DNA of 64,000 nt, taken from assembly GCF_001423185.1 (NCBI RefSeq), contig NZ_LMOB01000001.1, forward strand, positions 2,401,889 through 2,465,888, in the 5' to 3' direction. The DNA is from Plantibacter sp. Leaf314 (lineage in GTDB: Bacteria; Actinomycetota; Actinomycetes; Actinomycetales; Microbacteriaceae). Positions 59,934 to 64,000 of this stretch are shown piece after piece. The notes below the pieces were generated by a model. It was not told the DNA's origin, did not search any database, and saw only the letters and a list, made by a program, of their open reading frames with translations. Position numbers and translations under genes: made by a program. Position 1 is the stretch's first letter. Each line of letters begins with the position of its first letter.

Positions 59934-61652
59934 GTGCACATCGTCCTCCAGCAGCTCGACGGCGCCCGCGTGCGCGTCGTGCACCTCGAGGACCGCCCGG
60001 CGTCGCCCGGCGAGGCAGCTCCCACGCCCGCGACCACCATCGCGCGCGCCGAACTCCCCGCGCTCGTCCGCCGCCTCGAGGCCACCCCGAACCCGCCGCG
60101 CTGGGTCTGGGACGACACCTCGCTCTGGTACCCGGCGCTCCTCGCCGCGGGTGTCCGCGTCTCGCGCTGCGTCGACCTCCGGCTCCGCCACAACATCCTC
60201 CGCAATGCCGCGTTCACCGCCGACTCAGCCCTCGCCACGGCACCGCCCGGCCCCTGGGACGAGGTCCTCGACCCGCGGGTCGCCCAGCGCGCGGAGGCGG
60301 TCGGTACGCTCTTCGACCTCGACCTCCCGGGTGGCGAGCGCGACGCTGTCGCCGAGTTCGCCTTGCAGCGCGCCGCGGTCGACGGGGCGACGCCGCAGGG
60401 GCGTTCGCAGCTCGGACTCCTGCTGGCCGCCGAGTCCGCCGGCGCGCTCATCGCGTCCGAGATGACCTTCGCCGGCCTGCCGTGGAACGCGGAGGTGCAC
60501 GACCGCATCCTCGCCGACGCCCTCGGGCCGAAGGTGCCGCCAGGCGTCCGGCCGGCCAAGCTCGTCGAGGTCCTCGAAGAGGTGAAGGCCGCGCTCGGGG
60601 TGCGGGAGCTCAGCCCTGAGTCGCCCGGCGAACTGCTCAAGGCCCTCCAGCGGGCCGGTATCAACGCGACCTCCACCCGCCAGTGGGAGTTGCAGGAGAT
60701 CGAGCACCCCGTCATCGAGCCGTTGCTTCGCTACAAGAAGCTGTCGCGCCTGCTCACGGCCAACGGCTGGACCTGGGTCGAGACCTGGGTGAAGGACGGT
60801 CGGTTCCGCCCCACGTACGTTCCCGGTGGGGTCGTCACCGGCCGATGGGCCTCGGACGGCGGGGGAGCCCTGCAGCTCCCGCACCAGGTCCGTGGTGCGG
60901 TCCTCGCGGACGAGGGGTGGCGGTTCGTCGTCGCCGATGCCGCGCAGCTCGAACCACGGATCCTGACCGCGATGTCCGGCGACCGGGCGATGGCGGATGC
61001 GGGCCGCGGGGTCGACCTCTACCAGGGCATGGTCGACGTCGGCGCGGTCGACACCAGGCCGCACGCCAAGATCGCCATGCTCGGAGCCATGTACGGAGCG
61101 ACGACGGGGGAGAGCGGTCGCCTCCTGCCCCGGCTGACGAGGGCGTTCCCGCGGGCGATCGAGTTCGTCGAGACGGCCGCGAGGGCCGGTGAACGCGGCG
61201 AACGGGTGAGCACCCGGCTCGGCCGGACCTCACCACTCCCCGGTGAGACCTGGCGCGAGATCCAGTCGGCCGCCTCGATGGAGGGCGCCAACGCCGCAGC
61301 CACCCAGCGCGCCCGCATGGAGGCACGCAGCTGGGGGCGCTTCACCCGCAACTTCGTCGTGCAGGGCACCGCCGCCGAGTGGGCGTTGTGTTGGATGGCC
61401 GGCCTCCGCACGCGGCTGCAGGCGCTCGCCGCAGAGATCGGGGGCGCGAATGCCGCGCTCACCGGATCGGCGCACCTCGTGTTCTTCCTCCACGACGAGA
61501 TCGTCGTCCACTGCCCGGAGGGGCAGACCGAGCGCGTCGTCGCCCTCGTGCGCGAAGCAGCGGCCGAGGCCGGGCGCCTCATCTTCGGTGCGGCGCCCGT
61601 CGAGTTCCCGGTCACCACGGCCGTCGTCACCTCCTACGCCGACGCCAAGTAG
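59934..61652 (+). CDS. Family-A DNA polymerase-like protein (actinobacterial type)
   Basis: 572 residues, the group usually annotated as bifunctional 3'-5' exonuclease/DNA polymerase. Polymerase motifs: A as VADAAQLEPRIL (Pol I has DYSQIELR), B as RPHAKIAMLGAMYG, C as FLHDEIV with the catalytic Asp-Glu. The N-terminal ~190 residues should be a degenerate exonuclease domain; its carboxylates are not obvious. No 5' nuclease domain. Probably a repair or tolerance polymerase beside the housekeeping Pol I. GTG at 59934 chosen by its -10 box. Confidence 0.88.
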   Translation: MHIVLQQLDGARVRVVHLEDRPASPGEAAPTPATTIARAELPALVRRLEATPNPPRWVWDDTSLWYPALLAAGVRVSRCVDLRLRHNILRNAAFTADSALATAPPGPWDEVLDPRVAQRAEAVGTLFDLDLPGGERDAVAEFALQRAAVDGATPQGRSQLGLLLAAESAGALIASEMTFAGLPWNAEVHDRILADALGPKVPPGVRPAKLVEVLEEVKAALGVRELSPESPGELLKALQRAGINATSTRQWELQEIEHPVIEPLLRYKKLSRLLTANGWTWVETWVKDGRFRPTYVPGGVVTGRWASDGGGALQLPHQVRGAVLADEGWRFVVADAAQLEPRILTAMSGDRAMADAGRGVDLYQGMVDVGAVDTRPHAKIAMLGAMYGATTGESGRLLPRLTRAFPRAIEFVETAARAGERGERVSTRLGRTSPLPGETWREIQSAASMEGANAAATQRARMEARSWGRFTRNFVVQGTAAEWALCWMAGLRTRLQALAAEIGGANAALTGSAHLVFFLHDEIVVHCPEGQTERVVALVREAAAEAGRLIFGAAPVEFPVTTAVVTSYADAK

Positions 61653-61677
61653 CCGGTGAGGGCGAGGGCGACCCCGC

Positions 61678-62781
61678 TCAGCCGCCGGTGATCGCGCGGA
61701 TCGCGTCACCGACGATGAGGTACCACCCGTAGACGGCGAGGACGAGTCCGATGACCCACCACCATCCCGTCCGCCGGGACAGGCGCCGCCCCTGACCGGC
61801 CACACCACGAGGCGGACGGAGCAGCGGGAACGAGCCGATGATGGCCGCCGTGTCGGTGGGGTCCAGCCGTCGATCCCGCCAGCGCTCCCACTGCGCGATG
61901 CGCTCGGTCAGGATGTCGATGACGGACATCAGCCAGGTCCACACCTCGGGATCGAGGGTCGAGAGGTCCTTCGGCGCGTAGAGGAAGAGGTAGTCGTCGA
62001 CGATCTCCACGTCGAGCTCGGCCACGGTGTCGATGAACCGGGCCATGATGTCGGGCGTGAACAGGTACAGGGCGTCGGTCTCATACCCGCGCGGGCAGTA
62101 CAGCTCGAAGTGACGGTCGAAGTCCCCTTCGAGTGACAGGCGCTGGTCCTTCGCAAAGGTGACGGGGAGCCGAGGGTGCCGGAGGGAGTTGTTGCCGACC
62201 GCGTCGAGCACGATGTGGGGGAGCGGCACCGGGAGCCGGAGTGCGACGTAACCCCATCGGTGCTCCTTGCGGTTCCGTCCCGAGCCGATGATCGTGCGCT
62301 GGTTCCCGACGGACAGTGGTGACCGCCCGTCGCGCCAGAGGAGGTCGCGGACCACGCTCGCCCCGCCCATGGTGAAGATGAGGCTCGGCAGCGCGACGGG
62401 AATGGCGGTCGGCCGGTAGCTCAGCCCGTTCGCCCGCGCGAAGCGGTCCAGTCGGTACTGCCGGAGCCCGCTCCGCCGCCGGATCGTGCGGACCAGGAGG
62501 AACACCATCCCGATGGGGAGCGAGAGGTAGGGCAGGAGGATCAGCGCTGAGGCGTCCCACGGTTCGGCCGGGATCGAGCCGTCCTTGAGTACGAACCACC
62601 AGGCGGACAGGAATCCGACCGGCAGCACGAAGAGCACCACGGCCGGCCAGACCACCGAGACGAGTGGCGGACGGACGTCGCCGGGAAGCCGCTTGCGGTA
62701 GTCGCGGAGCGCGCGGCGGTCGATCTGTTCGGTGAGTGGCCGGGTGTCCAGCTGCGCGCTTCGCGTCGCCGAGCTGGTCAT
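61678..62781 (-). CDS. Membrane protein of unknown function
   Basis: 367 residues. Two helices near the N-terminus (VVWPAVVLFVLPVGFLSAWWFV and ALILLPYLSLPIGMVFLLV), a soluble middle of about 230 residues with a mixed alpha/beta look (ELYCPRGYETDALYLFTPDIM), and one C-terminal helix (WWWVIGLVLAVYGWYLIVG). The soluble part lies on the cytoplasmic side if the positive-inside rule holds. I do not recognise a family. 4-nt overlap with the acyltransferase-like gene, so they are co-expressed. Confidence 0.7.
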   Translation of the reverse strand: MTSSATRSAQLDTRPLTEQIDRRALRDYRKRLPGDVRPPLVSVVWPAVVLFVLPVGFLSAWWFVLKDGSIPAEPWDASALILLPYLSLPIGMVFLLVRTIRRRSGLRQYRLDRFARANGLSYRPTAIPVALPSLIFTMGGASVVRDLLWRDGRSPLSVGNQRTIIGSGRNRKEHRWGYVALRLPVPLPHIVLDAVGNNSLRHPRLPVTFAKDQRLSLEGDFDRHFELYCPRGYETDALYLFTPDIMARFIDTVAELDVEIVDDYLFLYAPKDLSTLDPEVWTWLMSVIDILTERIAQWERWRDRRLDPTDTAAIIGSFPLLRPPRGVAGQGRRLSRRTGWWWVIGLVLAVYGWYLIVGDAIRAITGG

Positions 62782-64000
62782 CGGAGGTCGGGGTGTTCCG
62801 CCGGACGCGGGGCCGGCGGCGGCGTTGCGGGCAGCGGTGTGCTGCGGTTCGCGAGGACGGTGAGCGCGCGCCCCGACGCGTGCACGAGCGTCTCCAGCGG
62901 GCCGCGGCGACGGGTCAGCGCGATGATCCAGCCGAGCAGCAGGGCACCGGCGACGTGGAGGACCCAGAGCTGGGGGCTCGAGATCAGCCAGGCGGTGTCC
63001 TGGTACGACCCGATGATCGCGGCGATTAGCGCGCCGACCGATGCCATGAAGACGTGCGCCGAGTAGACGGTCAGCGGCGCTGCGCCGGCCCCGGTCGCGG
63101 GCATGAGCACGCGCGACCAGCCGCGGTTCAACACGGTGCCGAGGGCCAGGCAGAGGCCGATGACGACCGCGGCGATGCCGATCGTGAAGACGAGGTCGAG
63201 CGTGGTGCCGGAGTGCGGTGAGCGGGCGACGAGCCACCAGAACGAGTCCGTCGGGCTCGTGCCGTACATCCCCTCCGTGAGGGCGTCCTCGACGGCGGTG
63301 ATCGTCGTCGGGTCGGGCTCGAGGCCGCCAGTCATGCCGCGTGCGATGCCCTGGACACCACCGAGCGGGCCGAGGAGGAGGGCGGCCATCCGGTCGGCTG
63401 CGATCGCGACCCCGAGCCCGATCGCGGCGAGTAGCAGGGCGAAGCGGCGGAGCGTCCCGTCGGCTCGCGCAGCCATGAGCATCCGACCGATCGCCATCCC
63501 GACGAGGACGTAGACGATCCAGGTGAGCGCCGGGTATACGCCCGTGATGAGGAGCCCGCGGGCGAATCCTCCGGTCGCGACATCGAACCAGGACGCGCTC
63601 CCGATCTCCGGTGAGTCCACCCCGTCGAGCGGCATGCGGACCGCCTGGGAACAGATCGGCCAGACGATCGCCCAGATCCCGGCGAGGATGAGCAGGGTGC
63701 GCGGCCGCCAGGTGACGGCCGGGATCGCCAACCAGAAGGTGACGCCGTAGTAGGCGATGATCACGTAGATGCCCCCGGGGATGACGCCGAGGGTGAGGCC
63801 GAGGACGAGCAGGGTGAAGCCGCGCCCGAAGAGGTTGAGCCGCGCGGCGGCGGGGGAGCCGGCGGCGAGGTCGCGTCGGCTGGTGAGCACGATGCCGATG
63901 CCGGCGAGGACGGCGAACAGGGCGGCGGCCTTGCCCGACAGCACCTGCGTGATCGGGGTGTCGCCGCCGGTCGCGATGTCGTACGCCCAGACGTGCGTGG
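62778..64000 (-). CDS. Multi-span membrane protein, DUF418/DUF1624 acyltransferase-like (5' end outside window)
   Basis: At least 407 residues with 10 or more helices; the frame is open to the window edge, so the start lies beyond it. The visible opening THVWAYDIATGGDTPITQVLSGKAAALFAVLAGIG resembles the region after the conserved first helix of DUF418/DUF1624 and heparan-acetyltransferase-like proteins. A later segment YSAHVFMASVGALIAA also fits. Possibly acylates a cell-envelope glycan. A GTG at 63944 is not the start, since conserved residues precede it. Confidence 0.7.
   Translation of the reverse strand, partial: THVWAYDIATGGDTPITQVLSGKAAALFAVLAGIGIVLTSRRDLAAGSPAAARLNLFGRGFTLLVLGLTLGVIPGGIYVIIAYYGVTFWLAIPAVTWRPRTLLILAGIWAIVWPICSQAVRMPLDGVDSPEIGSASWFDVATGGFARGLLITGVYPALTWIVYVLVGMAIGRMLMAARADGTLRRFALLLAAIGLGVAIAADRMAALLLGPLGGVQGIARGMTGGLEPDPTTITAVEDALTEGMYGTSPTDSFWWLVARSPHSGTTLDLVFTIGIAAVVIGLCLALGTVLNRGWSRVLMPATGAGAAPLTVYSAHVFMASVGALIAAIIGSYQDTAWLISSPQLWVLHVAGALLLGWIIALTRRRGPLETLVHASGRALTVLANRSTPLPATPPPAPRPAEHPDLR

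Noticed and set aside
1..64000. tRNA, rRNA, CRISPR, prophage or IS elements
   Set aside because: Reading both strands I found no cloverleaf with a T-loop GGTTCGA context between genes, no regularly spaced repeats, and no transposase, integrase or phage structural protein.

Overview
The window is about 70% G+C and densely coded. Gene content and order, GTG/TTG starts, and many promoters whose -10 box lies 6-7 nt before the start codon all point to an actinobacterium, most likely of the family Microbacteriaceae (inferred from general resemblance; the genus cannot be fixed from sequence alone). It reads as ordinary chromosome. I see no rRNA, tRNA, CRISPR array, insertion sequence, prophage or replication origin. 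The last gene runs off the right edge.

Layout. 1-10 kb: catalase, a small membrane protein, a uracil-DNA-glycosylase-like protein, an MFS exporter, a siderophore-interacting protein behind a possible iron box, a 2H-phosphoesterase-like protein, a MutT-type Nudix enzyme and a large TM0106-type nuclease-helicase. 10-23 kb: a quinone-reductase-like flavoprotein divergent from a TetR regulator, a membrane-anchored HtrA-like protease, a DUF429 protein with a C-terminal extension, two membrane proteins, an M18 aminopeptidase, a NYN/OST-HTH protein, a SulP anion transporter, an M24B peptidase and a small conserved protein. 23-28.4 kb: peptide-type ABC importer I, divergent from an Lrp/AsnC regulator. 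28.5-36.3 kb: DUF1353 membrane protein, metallophosphoesterase, PRISE-like reductase, Stealth phosphotransferase, CCA-adding enzyme, and a sugar-type binding protein with no permease beside it.

36.4-50 kb is the most distinctive block. A divergent GntR/FCD regulator faces a co-directional run: peptide-type ABC importer II (binding protein, two ATPases, two permeases), a Gfo/Idh/MocA oxidoreductase, the TldD and TldE/PmbA peptidase pair, two tandem DUF4438 paralogues and a D-2-hydroxyacid dehydrogenase. Six of its gene junctions are 4-nt stop/start overlaps. I infer uptake and stepwise breakdown of a modified or capped peptide; the substrate is unknown.

50-59.4 kb: a TetR regulator with paired operators facing a ketopantoate-reductase-like gene; a RidA-aminotransferase pair; and, divergently, peptide-type ABC importer III, whose two ATPases are fused. 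59.4-64 kb: a cluster of REP-like repeats, a YbjQ protein, an unusual family-A DNA polymerase, and two membrane proteins.

Three peptide-class ABC importers in 36 kb, each beside a different regulator and catabolic genes, suggest a scavenging life on peptide-rich material. Strong inverted repeats sit between most convergent genes and probably act as bidirectional terminators.
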